A model generated the notes under the pieces. The model saw only the letters and a program-made list of their open reading frames with translations. It was not told the origin of the DNA and ran no database searches. A stretch of 64,000 nucleotides of DNA from Anthopleura xanthogrammica (Eukaryota > Cnidaria > Anthozoa > Actiniaria > Actiniidae): assembly GCA_964019055.1 (NCBI GenBank), contig OZ025215.1, forward strand, positions 2,629,001 through 2,693,000. The letters run 5' to 3'. Below, in pieces: positions 33,537-45,420 of this stretch; within the stretch, counting starts at the first letter, position 1; each line of letters starts with the position of its first letter. The position numbers and the translations under genes are program-made.

Positions 33537-36500
33537 ATGGCGTCTGTGGACAACAAGTCATGGCAAAAAGATGCTGCCGACCAAAATTTCGATTACATGT
33601 TCAAGCTTTTAATAATTGGAAACTCTGCAGTAGGAAAGACGTCTTTTCTCTTTCGATATGCCGATGATTCGTTCACATCAGCCTTCGTTTCCACCGTCGG
33701 GATCGACTTCAAAGTTAAGACCGTATTTCGAAATGAAAAACGAGTCAAACTGCAAATATGGGATACAGGTTTGTGTTTATTTGAGCATTTTATTCCAACT
33801 ATAAACAGTTTTATTCTTTATAATTCGTTTATATGGTTGTTTTGTAGCTGGGCAAGAGAGATATCGTACTATAACGACGGCGTATTATCGAGGTGCGATG
33901 GGATTTATTCTTATGTACGACATAACAAACGAAGAGTCTTTCCAAGCTGTTCAAGACTGGTAGGTCAAAATTCTTTGATTTTTAAGACGAAAAACATTAT
34001 TTTACCTCTTTTTTTCAACTAATATTACTTACTAAACAAGCTGTCAAGGTTCCTAAGGTGTTGTTAAGTCGATAAATTTAAAAACTTGCTTTATATACAA
34101 GTATAAGTTCCGTGAAATTCCACGCTCGTCAGAACAACTCACAAGAGCTCGATTAAATATTCGATTTTGCTCGCCATATTTCCTTATTTTATTTATAGAT
34201 TTCGACTTAATGAGATTTTATTTTGTAAACTACTAATGTTCTTTCATCTATCCAACACCGTTTAAAAAATAAAACCAAAAAAATCTTAAATTTTTTCTAA
34301 CAATACAGAATAAATTCATCTTCACTTACAAGAATTTGTGTATAAATTAAGCTTAAAAACGCGCAAAAACTTGATTATTTTATTCAATTTGACTAATCCT
34401 TCAAATATTCGAGAAACAATTCCTTGATTCCCAAAATAAAATCACTATTAAAACAAAAAAAATAACATTTTACCTAATAAAATTTATTTGAAAGTTTTAA
34501 ACAAAATTTTCAATAATAAAAAAATTCCATTTTTATCGAACATATATACGTCATCCTTAAATAATAATTATTTAAGATAAGTTTTTCTCCATTATATTTT
34601 AAGAATGTATAATTTAAGTTAAAATGAAAGGATAGAGTTAACGATAAAGCGAAAGTGCGCTAAAATAACCTCTACTGATACGTCGTTGACCGGAATTTAA
34701 CTTTAGCGGGAAAATTTTTAGAGATCAAAGAGCATATATTCTAAGCATTTACTCGACAGACAATAATAGCTATCATTAATTTTTCACTTTTTGAAAAGCC
34801 ATTTTGTTAATTCCCAATGAATTGCCCTGTTGAATTAATTCTTTTTTAAAGAAATATAATTTTATTGCTTGTTATTTTGTAGTTGTATTTTTCATATTAA
34901 CTTTTGCTTTAACTTTAACTTCCTGATATTATTTTTCCTATTTTTCATTGTATTTTTCGAATTTTTAAATCATTAATCCAAGAAAAAAAATTAAATTTTA
35001 TATGGCCTAATTATTGTGAACTGTCATTATTTTAACGAGTGTTTATATAAAGGTGGCTAAAATTTGTTAGTGGACCTGTATATACAAGTTTATAGTTTAG
35101 ACAAAATAGTCTATGTGAATCGTCAAGGGTCGCGATTAACTTTATTTCATATTTGACCCCAGTTTGGAAATTTTTTAAATATAGTTTAAAAATGGATACT
35201 GTATATTTTTTTCTGTTGAATTTGACCAATAATGTTAGCTTAGTTAAGCAAGCCTGTTTGTAGCATAGGAGGTCAAAAGTTCGAGGCCCAGTAGACTAAG
35301 ACTCATGGTCTTAAAATAATTTAGTAGAAACTTTGTGCTGTCATTAAAAAAGTTCACAAATAGTTATGCTCAAAAGTTCATAAAATATTATCTCATACTT
35401 GATTGCAATTTAAATAAGTCTCATATTGAATATGTATCGATGTTGTATCTCTTAAAAGTCAGACTCTCCAACATTGTTATGTACTTTGGAAATAAATATG
35501 AAATAAATCGAAAGAAAAACTCATAGATTTCTAAACATTTTTCAACTTTTTATCAGCTCTTTACAGTGAGGACACTCTAACCATGAACACTTGATATTTT
35601 TATATTTTTTATTTTATGAACTTTCTACTGCTTCAAACCTTCTGAAAATGAAGCAAATAACTTAAATAATCTTAGTGTTCAAAATAAATCATATTTCCAA
35701 TCGATTCACACAAGGGATAAGGAGAAAAAAGTATTAAAAAACCTCAAAGTGTTCACGGTTCGAGTGCACTCACTGTAAAAAAATGTAAACAGATACACTT
35801 GCGGAGTTGTTGTTGTGAATAAATCTTGACATAATGATATGACAAAGTCGTGGTATTTGTATTTTTCTGTTTACTATTATAATCTTTACTTATCTCAATG
35901 TAAACAAAATACAAAACCATACAAAAACCTGAAATATTTTTCACTGTATTTATACTTTTTTTAGTAAAATATGTTTTTCAATATTGTGAAATATTTTGGC
36001 TGCTGAAGCTATAAAATCTTAGCTGTCATTTCTTATCATTTTGAAATATCATAGACGTTTATCTATTACCTTAGAAGCTGGTTGTTAGATAATCTCATGA
36101 GAGCTAGGATATGAATTGCTTTTTACTTGCAATGTATATTTGTGAACATTTTTGAGGGATTAAATCCAAGATGTACATCTATTTTTAGTTGACAGTAGGA
36201 TCAAGTCAAATACCTACTCATTGTTAATGCTGAACAATCTTAATAGCTTAATGCTTATTCCATTATTTAAATATCCTGGGAATTTGGCTTAATAACTTTG
36301 CATGAGGTTAATTTTTAAGCCTTTAATGAAAGCGAGCAAGGTGTTTGGTTATAAAGTTTCATGTGGAGTGCCCTTAGAAGTTAAATTCTCTGTTGTCCAG
36401 ACCTAGATCAAGATTAGCTGTGATTTCGTGTGTAGAATATTCCAGTGAAGCTCTATGGAATTACAAAGTGTTTGTATTTTTGAATTTGTGCATTCTTTAC

Positions 36501-37398
36501 TTTACTGTTGCATTTTGATGCTGAAATCAGGCCCACCCTGAGTAAATTAGTCTGTAATTAAGCAACAAGGTATTTTAAAATATGTGACACATTACGATCA
36601 CTGACAGTGGCAATGTTTATTCTCTGGTTTCTTATTCTTGACTTAAAGGGGCACTTTGCATATAAATACAGTAGCTTGTTATCCTTCACCGCACATCAAA
36701 AAACTATTGTGTTTATGCAAAGTGCCCCTCAAATTTGATTCAAATGAGCCAACTCAAAATGCTTTATCGTAAGAAAGCAGTGTATAAACATGTAGGTCCA
36801 CCTATAGCTAATTACAGGAAATTTTCGTGGCATGTTAATTTTGCAATTTTGAAGGTCCCATATTCTGTGACACTTTAATTTTGCGATTTTGTGAAAAAAA
36901 TCATATTCTTGATCACTATAATTTTGCGATTTTATTGAATAAATCATTCATAATTCATTTCCAAATATGCACAAATTCCTTTAGAAAATACACAACGTAA
37001 AATGAAAAAAATTCACATTAGTTTCTTAGTTTTGACTTTACTATATTGAACAATAATTTTATTATTTTTGCTGCAGGTCGACCCAAGTTAAAACCTATTC
37101 ATGGGCCAATGCACAAGTCATTCTCGTCGGGAACAAATGTGATATGGAAGAAGATAGAGTTGTCTCATATGAGAGGGGCAAACAACTTGCCGACCAACTT
37201 GGTTTAGAATTCTTTGAAACAAGTGCGAAAAACAACACCAATGTCAAGCAAGTATTTGAACGGCTGGTCGATATCATATGTGATAAGATGTCAGAAAGTC
37301 TAGATTCAGATCCTACAATTATTAGTGGGCAGAAACCTGGGACGACGAAGCTGACGTCAGAGAAACCAAACCAAAATCAAGACAACTGTGGCTGCTGA
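33537..37398 (+). CDS. RAB3: Rab3 small GTPase, 3 coding exons
   Basis: Rab3 cycles between GTP and GDP on secretory and synaptic vesicles and controls late steps of regulated exocytosis. Exons are 33537-33768, 33848-33959 and 37077-37398 (intron phases 1 and 2), joining to 221 residues, the usual Rab3 length. The P-loop GNSAVGKT is at residues 28-35, switch [10 protein letters not shown] at about 51-59, WDTAGQE at 75-81 across the first junction, NKCD at 134-137 and ETSAK at 162-166. The C terminus CGC fits double geranylgeranylation. The start has a good context (AAGATGG). Intron 1 is 79 nt, while intron 2 is 3.1 kb and holds a small foldback and a tRNA-like remnant. The conserved core leaves little doubt about the family. 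Orthology to a single Rab3 versus Rab3-like paralogs was not tested. Confidence 0.95.
35235..35292 (+). repeat. Weak tRNA-like remnant in Rab3 intron 2
   Basis: TAGCTTAGTTAAGC (A-box-like) is followed about 35 bases later by AAGTTCGAGGCC (B-box-like). Stems of a tRNA are not complete. It could be an old tRNA-derived SINE head. Confidence 0.25.
36648..36729. repeat. Foldback in Rab3 intron 2
   Basis: AGGGGCACTTTGCATA (36648) pairs with GCAAAGTGCCCCT ending at 36729. Just after it, AATTTTGC(A/G)ATTTTG is repeated three times between about 36837 and 36935. Confidence 0.55.
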
Positions 37399-37476
37399 TG
37401 AACCTTCTTGAGTAAGAGTGACTTTCCAAAATGTTTTGTTTAAACTGGAGTTATGATGGTCACTATCAAATTGAAG

Positions 37477-37756
37477 TAACACACTAAGGGACATGTGGTA
37501 GGAATGTGGAGCAAGGGGCAGCGCCTCATGCATGGTAATGCAAGGCTAAAACTAACGGCCAGTCATCAGACAATGCCCGGTTCAAAATTGGAACTTGTCT
37601 GGTCAAATTGGTCATTTTGACCATTTATGTTGAGCCAGAAACAAGGTATGACTGCGCTAAAACTAATTTGGCTGGTCATAATAACCGCCGACTGACTGGC
37701 TATTATTTTTAGCTCTCATAATGTGATAGACTACCACATGTCCCCGAGTGTGTAAT
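37477..37756. mobile_element. 280-bp MITE in the Rab3 3' region
   Basis: TAACACACTAAGGGACATGT at 37477 pairs with ACATGTCCCCGAGTGTGTAA ending at 37756. The interior has GGTCAAATTGGTCATTTTGACC. It starts 79 bases after the Rab3 stop codon, so it probably lies in the 3' UTR. Confidence 0.65.
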
Positions 37757-38416
37757 AAGCTTAAACTAGTTTTCCAAAATCTGTTGTGGGAATTGTTTGA
37801 AGCAGTTTAGGAAAGGAGTCTCTGTGAGAATATTTAGTAAGTTATGTGGGGTCATTACATTTTGTTATCTTCTACCTGATATACTCTTACAGAAACTCCT
37901 TTTGGGGTAGTTAGAATCTAAGAATTTATTTATATCATCCATTAATGTATCACTGTTTGGATTCTTGTCGTTAGTAAATTATGGTAATATTTGTCGTGAA
38001 ATTTTTCAAACTTTTAAGCAAAGGCAATCAAATCATATGAAGGATATTCCAGTAGAAAATATAGCATGTCATCTAATATTGTGTGTCTGAGCTGATGTAA
38101 TATGCATATATGTTAGTATATTATTTAGTAGAGTTATAATCATGGCAGTGACCTTTGACTCTGGCCACCTTTCAGCCAATCAGAGTTGGAGTATAAAGAA
38201 TTATTATAACTTTGTTGTGACATTAACCAATCAGATTTTAAGAGCATGCATGTATACATGAAGGTAGGACGACTACAGTGGTGCTTAAGGGAGAAGCCTT
38301 TTCTTTCCCAATGAGATATCAAAAATCAAAGAGTTACAGGACAGCTCTAGCAGGAAGGTCATCATCGTCATCATTGCCATTCCTACACCTTAAAACTAGA
38401 TATTTTTTATGCTTAC
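37757..38416. other. Probable Rab3 3' flank
   Basis: No gene is seen. It may include the end of the 3' UTR. A clear AATAAA was not identified. Confidence 0.3.
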
Positions 38417-38588
38417 ATCAATTTTCATAATTACGCGATCAACACAGCCCAAGACGTCTAGGTTTTTGGCTGCCATCGATCAAAAATTTACTACCTCATA
38501 CTGTAGAAAATTTGATTAATGGAAGCCAAAAACTCAGGCGACTCAAATTACAGCTAGTCGTCTGGTTTGCGTAATTATGAAAATGATA
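38417..38588. mobile_element. 172-bp MITE with ATCAATTTTCATAATTACGC ends
   Basis: ATCAATTTTCATAATTACGC at 38417 pairs with GCGTAATTATGAAAATGAT ending at 38588. Inner arms with AGACG and GGCTGCCAT/GGAAGCC pair more loosely. Confidence 0.65.
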
Positions 38589-39133
38589 GCTATCTAGTGT
38601 TCCATGGTTCAGCTAGTAGTTGGAATAGTAGAATCTGATTGGTTAATGTAATCAAACTCAGGGTTTTTTTAGACTTGACCATTGTTTGGCTGAGAAATGG
38701 AAATTGGCCGAGCCAAAGATCATTGTGCCATAAAAATAACAGCATATCATATCCATACATTTCATAGTTATATATGTTCATTAGAGGTCATTCCATTATT
38801 GGTTACTATTTGTTAACGTAACAATAGGTGTTGACCTAAGCCTAAGCCGAGGAAATTATGTTATTAGTTAGTATAATCACGAGAACTGATAACAACTTCT
38901 ATACCTAACCTTTAAGAAAACAATTGCTTGTATATAATTTATATACCTATGATCGAAGTTCCTCCTTGCCATTCTGTAGGAAATAAGATAAATTCAAATT
39001 CTATGTGCATCAAATGATTTAATACATTTTCTCTCATGTGCAAAAGGTTTGGTTTTAATACAGAAAATGGAATTTTTTCACTTTCTATTTCATTCTTTCA
39101 ATTTTTGCCTGGCTTGTAGAGAATGATTCAACT

Positions 39134-39334
39134 TTACTGTGATCCTCAATCCAAGTATTCTGCCAACTTGGTAGTTGTGAGTTGTCCGTCGGAATTTGGT
39201 TTAACTTTACACTGCCACCAGTCAAAAATATAAAAGGTAGCGACTGATTAGTTTTGATTGACAGAAGCAAAAATCCAATTCTACAACAAGCCGTTGAAAT
39301 GTCTGAGTTCGCCGAATATTGAGAATTGCAGTAA
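39134..39334. mobile_element. Palindromic MITE (GCGATTCTCAATATTCTGCG family), copy b
   Basis: The right end, GAGTTCGCCGAATATTGAGA to GCAGTAA at 39334, matches copy a at 23835-24025. The left end is more diverged (ACTGTGATCCTCAAT). Interior text (AACTTTACACTGCCACCAGTC, TTGATTGACAG) also matches. Confidence 0.6.
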
Positions 39335-39516
39335 GTTACTTCAAGTTCAAATATTCCTGTATCATTCTTCTAGCCAAAATTGTTCTAAAATTTTGTAGGC
39401 ATCATATTGGTAAAATTTTGAGCTACTTGTGAAAAATTTAAGCTAGTTAAAAACCTTAAGAATTTCAAATTCACTAGGTCAGTATTTCTAAATATAAAGT
39501 TTTCTTTCAAATATTG

Positions 39517-39645
39517 TTAAGTAAGGGTCTGTGTAAGAAAATTAGGTGAATCAATGGTTGGATTGTGTGCCCTGTTGTATTGGGTACAATTATGTAAAGT
39601 GGGGAAGGATTGATAGGTGTAGTTCTTACACAGACTTTTACTTAA
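39517..39645. repeat. Foldback, 23-bp arms
   Basis: TTAAGTAAGGGTCTGTGTAA at 39517 pairs with TTACACAGACTTTTACTTAA ending at 39645. Confidence 0.55.
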
Positions 39646-39655
39646 AGTTGCCTAA

Positions 39656-39850
39656 GGGACAAGTCATTATTTACTGCAGGGAGGGGGGCTGGTGTAAATA
39701 GAGGGGGGGGGGGGGGACAGCATTTTTATGCTCCACAAAGGACAGGCTAAGAGAGACAAAGGGCATTTTAGGAGGGAGGGGTCACAAAAATTTGTGCAAG
39801 TGAAAATCAAAATGCACCAGCCCCCATCCCTGTAGATAATGGCCAGTCCT
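39656..39850. mobile_element. 195-bp MITE with TAA target duplication and G run
   Basis: GGGACAAGTCATTATTTAC at 39656 pairs with GATAATGGCCAGTCC near 39849, flanked by TAA on both sides (39653-39655 and 39851-39853). It contains a run of 15 G near 39702. The ends resemble those of the element at 47602-48039, so the two are probably one PIF/Harbinger-like family. Confidence 0.6.
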
Positions 39851-40099
39851 TAATATGTACCTACGAATGTAGCTATATTCTTTCATTTTTATGATGTTGG
39901 GCTTGCCTGTTCATTGGAACTGACCATAGGGATGATACAATATCATTATTCTGTTAACTCACATATTTTGTGGCTTGTAAAATTTTTTTTTTTTGCTGCC
40001 ATCAATGAACATGGTATCATCTTCTGAAACAAAGCTGAATCTAGGAGAGACTGGTATTCAACATGTTATTTTAGCATGTCTTCTATTTCACTCTCAATC

Positions 40100-40232
40100 A
40101 GTTGATTGCTTCTGGGAGATTTGATTTGGGTTTTAGACTGGAAGATCATTGATTGATGGCAGTGAAAAACCATTTTGACAACATTCAGCCATTGAAATGT
40201 CTCAGTGCACAGAATATTGAGAATCAGGATAT
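40100..40232. mobile_element. Palindromic MITE (GCGATTCTCAATATTCTGCG family), partial copy c
   Basis: TTGATTGATGGCAGTGAAAA and CAGAATATTGAGAATCAGG match the right half of copy a. The left end is not recognisable. Confidence 0.45.
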
Positions 40233-40374
40233 TGAAATCACTAAACCTTTGAAATACATATTAGACTAATACACATTAGTAGACCCTAATTCCATTGTTT
40301 TCTTTCGTGTCTATTTGACTATTACACTTAAACAAGCAATTTTTATTTCACAGGTTAAGTGATTTCACTCTACA

Positions 40375-40540
40375 ATAGACCTTTTTACAGTTCCATTCAT
40401 TGACCAAAATAATAGTCCCAAGTTGAAGTTGGAGTTGCAGCATATAACAAATTATAGTTTTACTATGCACGGTAACTCCAACCTCAACTTGAAACTATTA
40501 TTCATCATCACTGGAACAAAACTGTAAAATTTCTGTCTAT
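40375..40540. mobile_element. 166-bp foldback MITE
   Basis: ATAGACCTTTTTACAGTTCC (40375) pairs with the reverse complement ending near 40540. The arms include AATAATAGT and AAGTTGAAGTTGGAGTT. Confidence 0.6.
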
Positions 40541-40845
40541 CATGTAATCACATACTCTGTCAAATCTTATTCTTCTAAATATATAATAATGGGAATTATA
40601 ATTACAGTTTAATTCAGCGCTTAAATATCTAAATGACAAATCAGAATTCTATTCAATAATGTAATGGGTTTTTCAGAGTTGGACATTTTGTTCAATAATG
40701 GGCTAGGATTATTATAATTATCAATAAAATGGTATTAGTAGCATTACCGCTGCTTTCGAGTCCTAACTTCTATAAAATAAGAAATAAAACAGCTTTTTCC
40801 ATTCAATAATACAGCATGCAGAAGTGATGAAAACATGAAGGAACC

Positions 40846-40985
40846 CTGGGGGACTCCCATATATAAAGGGGATGCTTGGCAGAAATTTTGAAAATGATCC
40901 CTAAAAGGTACCAGATTTCTGTCTAGGTGGGCGTGGCAACTAATGATTTTTTTAAAACCCCTGAAAGGTTTCAACTCTAAAACAA
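40846..40985. mobile_element. Partial copy of the CCCCTAAAAGGGAC repeat family
   Basis: GGGGGACTCCCATATA, GGGGATGCTTGGCAGAAAT, CCCTAAAAGGTACC and GGGCGTGGCA follow the order of the complete element at 45645-46077. The second half is missing. Confidence 0.55.
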
Positions 40986-41093
40986 TTTACTTATCTAGTT
41001 ATGAGCTTTATGAGTAAATGTCATGATACTTCCTAGTAAGTCCCTAATACATTGTCTGTAACACCAAACGTTTCATTTCCCCATGCATGGGGA

Positions 41094-41229
41094 ATAGACC
41101 CCTTTCACGTGACGTCGGAGCAGCTTAATTTGGAGGACAAAACAAATGCATTTTAATCTCCTGAGAATTTGAACCTATTGTTTTGACCTCCAAATCGAGC
41201 TGCATTCCGACGTGCTGCAAGGGGTCTAT
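41094..41229. mobile_element. 136-bp foldback MITE
   Basis: ATAGACCCCTTTCACGTGAC at 41094 pairs with the reverse complement ending ATAGACC-complement at 41229. GACGTCGGA, GCAGCT and TTTGGAGG pair within the arms. Confidence 0.65.
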
Positions 41230-41239
41230 TAGCTCTGAT

Positions 41240-41425
41240 TGATGCGATTCTCAATATTCTGCGAACTCAGACATTCCAATGGCTTGTTGTAAAAGTTTTT
41301 CGCTGCCGTCAATCAAGACTAATCAGTCGGTACCTTTTATATTTTTGACTGACAGCAGTGAAAAACCAAATTCTAATGGGTAACTAGCAAATACCGAGTT
41401 CGCAGAATATTGAGAATCGCAGTTA
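41240..41425. mobile_element. Palindromic MITE (GCGATTCTCAATATTCTGCG family), copy d
   Basis: The left end TGCGATTCTCAATATTCTGC at 41243 pairs with the right end finishing ATCGCAGTTA at 41425. The interior is inverted relative to copy a (CTGCCGTCAATCAA before TTTTTGACTGACAGCAG). Confidence 0.65.
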
Positions 41426-42238
41426 ACTGATATTGGACATAGACTTTCACAAAGTCCTTCGTCTCCGTATTAGTTCACGCGCGCTGAATAAAGCACATAG
41501 AAAAAAATCGAAACGGCCCGATTCTCAAAATCTGTAGCACTGTCATAGATCTTCTCATGTCGGTCCGATTTTTCAAATTAAATCCGGCTCTCATTAACTA
41601 CACGCACGATTTGGTGGACAATCGTAGCGTCTAGATGGGCCTTAACTTTGTTTTAAGTACTCATTAATATACACATAATTCACCTCTGCCTCTTCTCTAT
41701 GTAAACGCTGCGAATCGATAATAAAATTATTGGCCTTCAAAGTTAAACCGAGTCTAACCTGTCAGCGGTTTCGCCCCAGGGCGCTTGGGGGCATCGTGTT
41801 TCAGGGCTACTGTCCGTGTTTGCAGTGTGGCAGCTTGTCGTTGTGCGAAGCATTCAGCAAAAAATGTTACCTTCCACCCACCTCTCAGAACTTCATAAGG
41901 TTAAGTATAGGAAATGGTAAGAATTTCTACCTTTCTTAGGCGTGACGGGTGACAGTTGGGCGGTGGTTTGTGGCCCGGTTGCCATGGTAACCTCGACGGA
42001 CGGGCTGGTTAAGCACAACCAGCACTCGCACCCTCGCATTCAACCCAAATTATCAATACGATGAGTTTTAATTTTAATACAAAAAATTATACAATGTAAT
42101 AAAAAATATAAAAATTGTACCTGTATGAGGTCTTTAATTTACAATTCCAATGGCCTGCCATGCAGTCTCTTTTTCATCATGTAAAAAATATACCAGTACA
42201 GATGAATGTACATTCTATTATGTAAAATATAAAATATC
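41426..42238. other. Gene-free stretch; Kelch gene 3' flank at its right end
   Basis: No gene is recognised. The part nearest 42238 is the downstream flank of the minus-strand Kelch gene and is probably its 3' UTR. Confidence 0.35.
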
Positions 42239-44980
42239 TTAACTGGATGTTTGCTTGAGGGAGTCTTTGATTCTTATGTAAGGAAACGCAACACACCTAA
42301 AATTACTCCATCGTTTCTTCAAGCTTCCAGTAACGGTCCATTTATCAGCATCTTGATTATACTGTTCAATAGTAATGGTCCCGCCACCACCGAACACAAA
42401 CATCACACCTTGGAGTACTCCTGCAGCAAAGTCCCTTCGAGGATGATTTAACGATGCAATTGGGGTCCAACAGTTTGATTTCGGATCAAAAGTCTCAACT
42501 GTCTTGAACGAAGATCCTAGTCGGTCACACCCACCAATGGCGTATATAGAGTCATTTAAGACAACTAGCTCATGTCTGAACCGTGGCACATTCATTGATG
42601 CGCAGTTCTCCCATTGACTAGTTTCGGTGTTGAAGCATTCAACAGAAGCTGTTGCCTGGTCCCCAGGTGGGGTAACACCTCCGGTGACATAAATTTTGCC
42701 GTTCAAGGCAACTACAGCATGATAACTGCGTCGCATGCTCATTAATGGCATCCTATTCCATTCCTTTGATTTTAAGTCCAAGAACTTTGCTCTTTTTCCA
42801 CCGCCAATGACAAATATATGTCCCATTCCTTCACAAGCTGCGTATTCTGCTTCCTTCGCACCATCGGCAACCCTCACCCAAAAGTTCAGCTTTGGGTTGT
42901 ACTTATCTACCATTAGACCACCCCCAACGACTAAATACAAATCATTATCAACTGCCAATGCTGTGCCCGAGGCTTCGGCCATGTCAACAACTTCAGAGCA
43001 ATCTCCAGTCTCCATATTGAAGGTTTCTATCTTGGAGTTAAACAACTCGCCAATCAAATACAAAACATATGGGGATTTTCTTGGCTTGTCAATATGATGA
43101 TTGAGATTCTTTTTTGCCGGGAACAAAATGGCTTGGCGTGCATCTTTAGCTAGCTCCTCCCACATTGGAACTTTGGAAAACATTTCATCGCACAATATTT
43201 CTTCTAGGTAATCAGGAGACATACATGTGAATCGTATATGTTTCATTAAGTCCTGAAACCAATGAAAAATTAATAATTAAGGCGCCTTTATACTGGGGAT
43301 TTTTGCTGCCATTTTAGGTACATTTTTGCGGCGAGTTTGGTCATAGTTAAGAATGGTAAAAGATTAACTCGTAAAGTTTTATTCAGGACACTAATATTAC
43401 CTGGACAAATGTCTCTTCATAAGCATAGGACAACATATATTATATTTTTTTAAATCGCCGCAGAAATCGCAGCAAAAATCGCCAATATAAACGGGCCTTG
43501 GGATCATTCTCTTCTTACTGTAATAGTTGTAAGTAGAGTTGAGTTCTACTGACTCTTTGCAAAGATTGCGGCAACAATACACCAGTTTCGCATTCGATGC
43601 ATACCGCTGTTTTTGAAGACCACAGTCTTATTTGCACAGGCTGCAAAAGTCAACTCAGAACGTAAAGAATGTGCAAGTCGAATTATAATACCATGCAATG
43701 TTTTGAAATCACACGGATTTTCAATCGTGTCTTTGAATAGCTGACTTATTTACGAGGCTAAGCATGAGCAAATGAGTCTGTGGTCTTCTAAAACAGCGAT
43801 TTGCATCGAATACAAAACTGGTGCATTCCGAGATGTTGCCTATAGTGTGACACACCTACTGCAACTTGTCTTGTTATGACAGCCAATAGAGCAGTCTTCG
43901 CCGGTATGACTGTGAAAAACTTACCGCACAGACCGCGCCTTGCCGTGACCGTGTCAGTGCCATATGTTTATGAAAACATTCAACATTTTGTGCCGTGTCT
44001 AGGCTTCGCCGTAACCGTGCCGTGTGCCATGACTTTTCACACTCTTACGAAATATGCTCTCATATTTCACTGTTCGACATATATGTATCGTCCCAGACCA
44101 CAACGCTCGAATGTGTCAAAAAATTTGCAAAAAATTGCCTAACATACCCTATTATATAACGAACTGCAGCACACCCCCACAATCCACTCCTGAGTAGGGT
44201 GGGGTTAGGGAGGTAAACAAATTAGCATATATACCTCTCAAATCTGCTTGATATAAAGCACTTAGAAAATAAAAATTCTAATATGAGATACCTCAATTGA
44301 AATATATATAGTTAGATGATTGTTAACCAAACCTTATGCTTGAGTATTCGATCTTCATTTTCTTCATACCACGCCATCAAAGCCTCAAACACGTCCTCCT
44401 CCTCATCAACATGGATCGTATCCTGACTGATAATCTCTGCCAGTTGCCGTGCCGGAATCATCCCGAACTCCTCTTCTACACACAACGCCATAAAATTCCA
44501 AGAAATAAAGTTATCAACCTTGGATTTGAGGTGATTCAATGAAAACTGTGAAGCCAAAGATTGAATCCCGAGACAATTGTCAAGCTGGATCTCCTCTTGC
44601 ATAAATTCTCCGCATTCCTGTACAATTTCTGGGACTTCAAACAAGCTAGCAACAGCAAGGATACCTTCTATGTTGTCCTGGTTAATAGCAAGTTCACAGG
44701 AGTAGAAATAATCGATGATTAATTTGACAGATTCTGGCTCACAATCCTGTAAAGAAATCGTACTCATGAAAGTCTCGACAAAACCTGTTGTTAACATGGC
44801 GCGAAAATAAGGACTACACGCCGCTAGCACGATCCTGTGAGCTTTTATTTCCTTGTCGTGGACCTTGAGAGTTACATCTAACAGTTCTTCGTAGTTTCTG
44901 AGCTCCTTGAAGACTTGAAATGCTCGTTTTTCGTGAGCTCCCACGACATAACGAGTTCTTGTTTGATCTGGGTCCGCCAT
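42239..44980 (-). CDS. BTB-BACK-Kelch (KLHL-type) protein, 2 coding exons
   Basis: KLHL proteins usually serve as substrate adaptors for CUL3 ubiquitin ligases; the substrate here is unknown. Exons on the minus strand are 44980-44333 and 43252-42239. Donor CATAAG|GTTTGG (a weak type) and acceptor GGTTTCAG|GAC join in phase 0 as HK-DLMKHIRF, giving 553 residues. The BTB domain is at about residues 30-130 (DVTLKVHDKEIKAHRIVLAA, SPYFRAML) and BACK at about 135-245. About six Kelch repeats follow, with the double-glycine signature (VVGGG, VIGGG, VTGG, AIGG, VFGGGG). I chose the ATG at 44980, in the strong context AAAATGG; the upstream in-frame ATG at 45010 would add ten residues. The start lies head-to-head with RIMOC1. 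The 1.1-kb intron carries two MITEs. Confidence 0.9.
43279..43499. mobile_element. 221-bp MITE in the Kelch gene intron, near the acceptor
   Basis: AAGGCGCCTTTATACTGGGG (43279) pairs with the reverse complement ending GGGCCTT at 43499. GATTTTTGCTGC and TTTGCGGCGA pair in the arms. It begins 27 bases from the acceptor of exon 2. Confidence 0.6.
43577..43827. mobile_element. 251-bp MITE in the Kelch gene intron
   Basis: ATACACCAGTTTCGCATTCG (43578) pairs with CGAATACAAAACTGGTGCAT (to 43826). Arms of about 45 bp run through ATGCA, CGCTGTTTT and GAAGACCACAG. Confidence 0.65.
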
Positions 44981-45420
44981 TTTGTACACAGGGAGCCCAT
45001 GCGTAAACATTGTCAACTAACACAGGAAGCCCAAAGAGATGTGTTCTTTGTTGGAAAGCGAATATTTCAACATGAGTCCATCATGAAACCATCAGAGAAA
45101 AGGAATGAATAGGGATTTTAGGAAGGGGTGGAATATAAGATGTTTATCGTAATTATATATCAAAATTGGTTGTTACCGAATTTCACATTTAAAGGGGTTT
45201 GTCCTCTAACAAACTATTCCAAAATATTAAAAGACGTTTAGATAATGTTTAACGAACGACTTCAAATTATTTTATTAATTTCATTAATATCTTTTATTAA
45301 AATTCTAAGCCGAAAATGAATGGCAACGTTGGGCTTCCTGTGGTGAATGTCAGCGTTCACCGGAAACGGAAGTGATCATACTAATAGTGCCAGGCTCCAC
45401 TCCAAGTTCTTTTAAACAAA
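44981..45420. promoter_or_regulatory. Shared intergenic promoter region of the Kelch gene and RIMOC1
   Basis: Two divergent genes start 440 bp apart, so both promoters must lie here or in the 5' UTRs. CACAGGAAGCCCAA at 45021 and its exact reverse complement at 45329-45342 bound a 322-bp inverted-repeat unit in the middle. The related GGGCTTCCTGTG also occurs at about 1430 and 61074, so the unit may be a mobile element. No TATA box is evident. Promoter role is inferred from gene positions. Confidence 0.45.
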
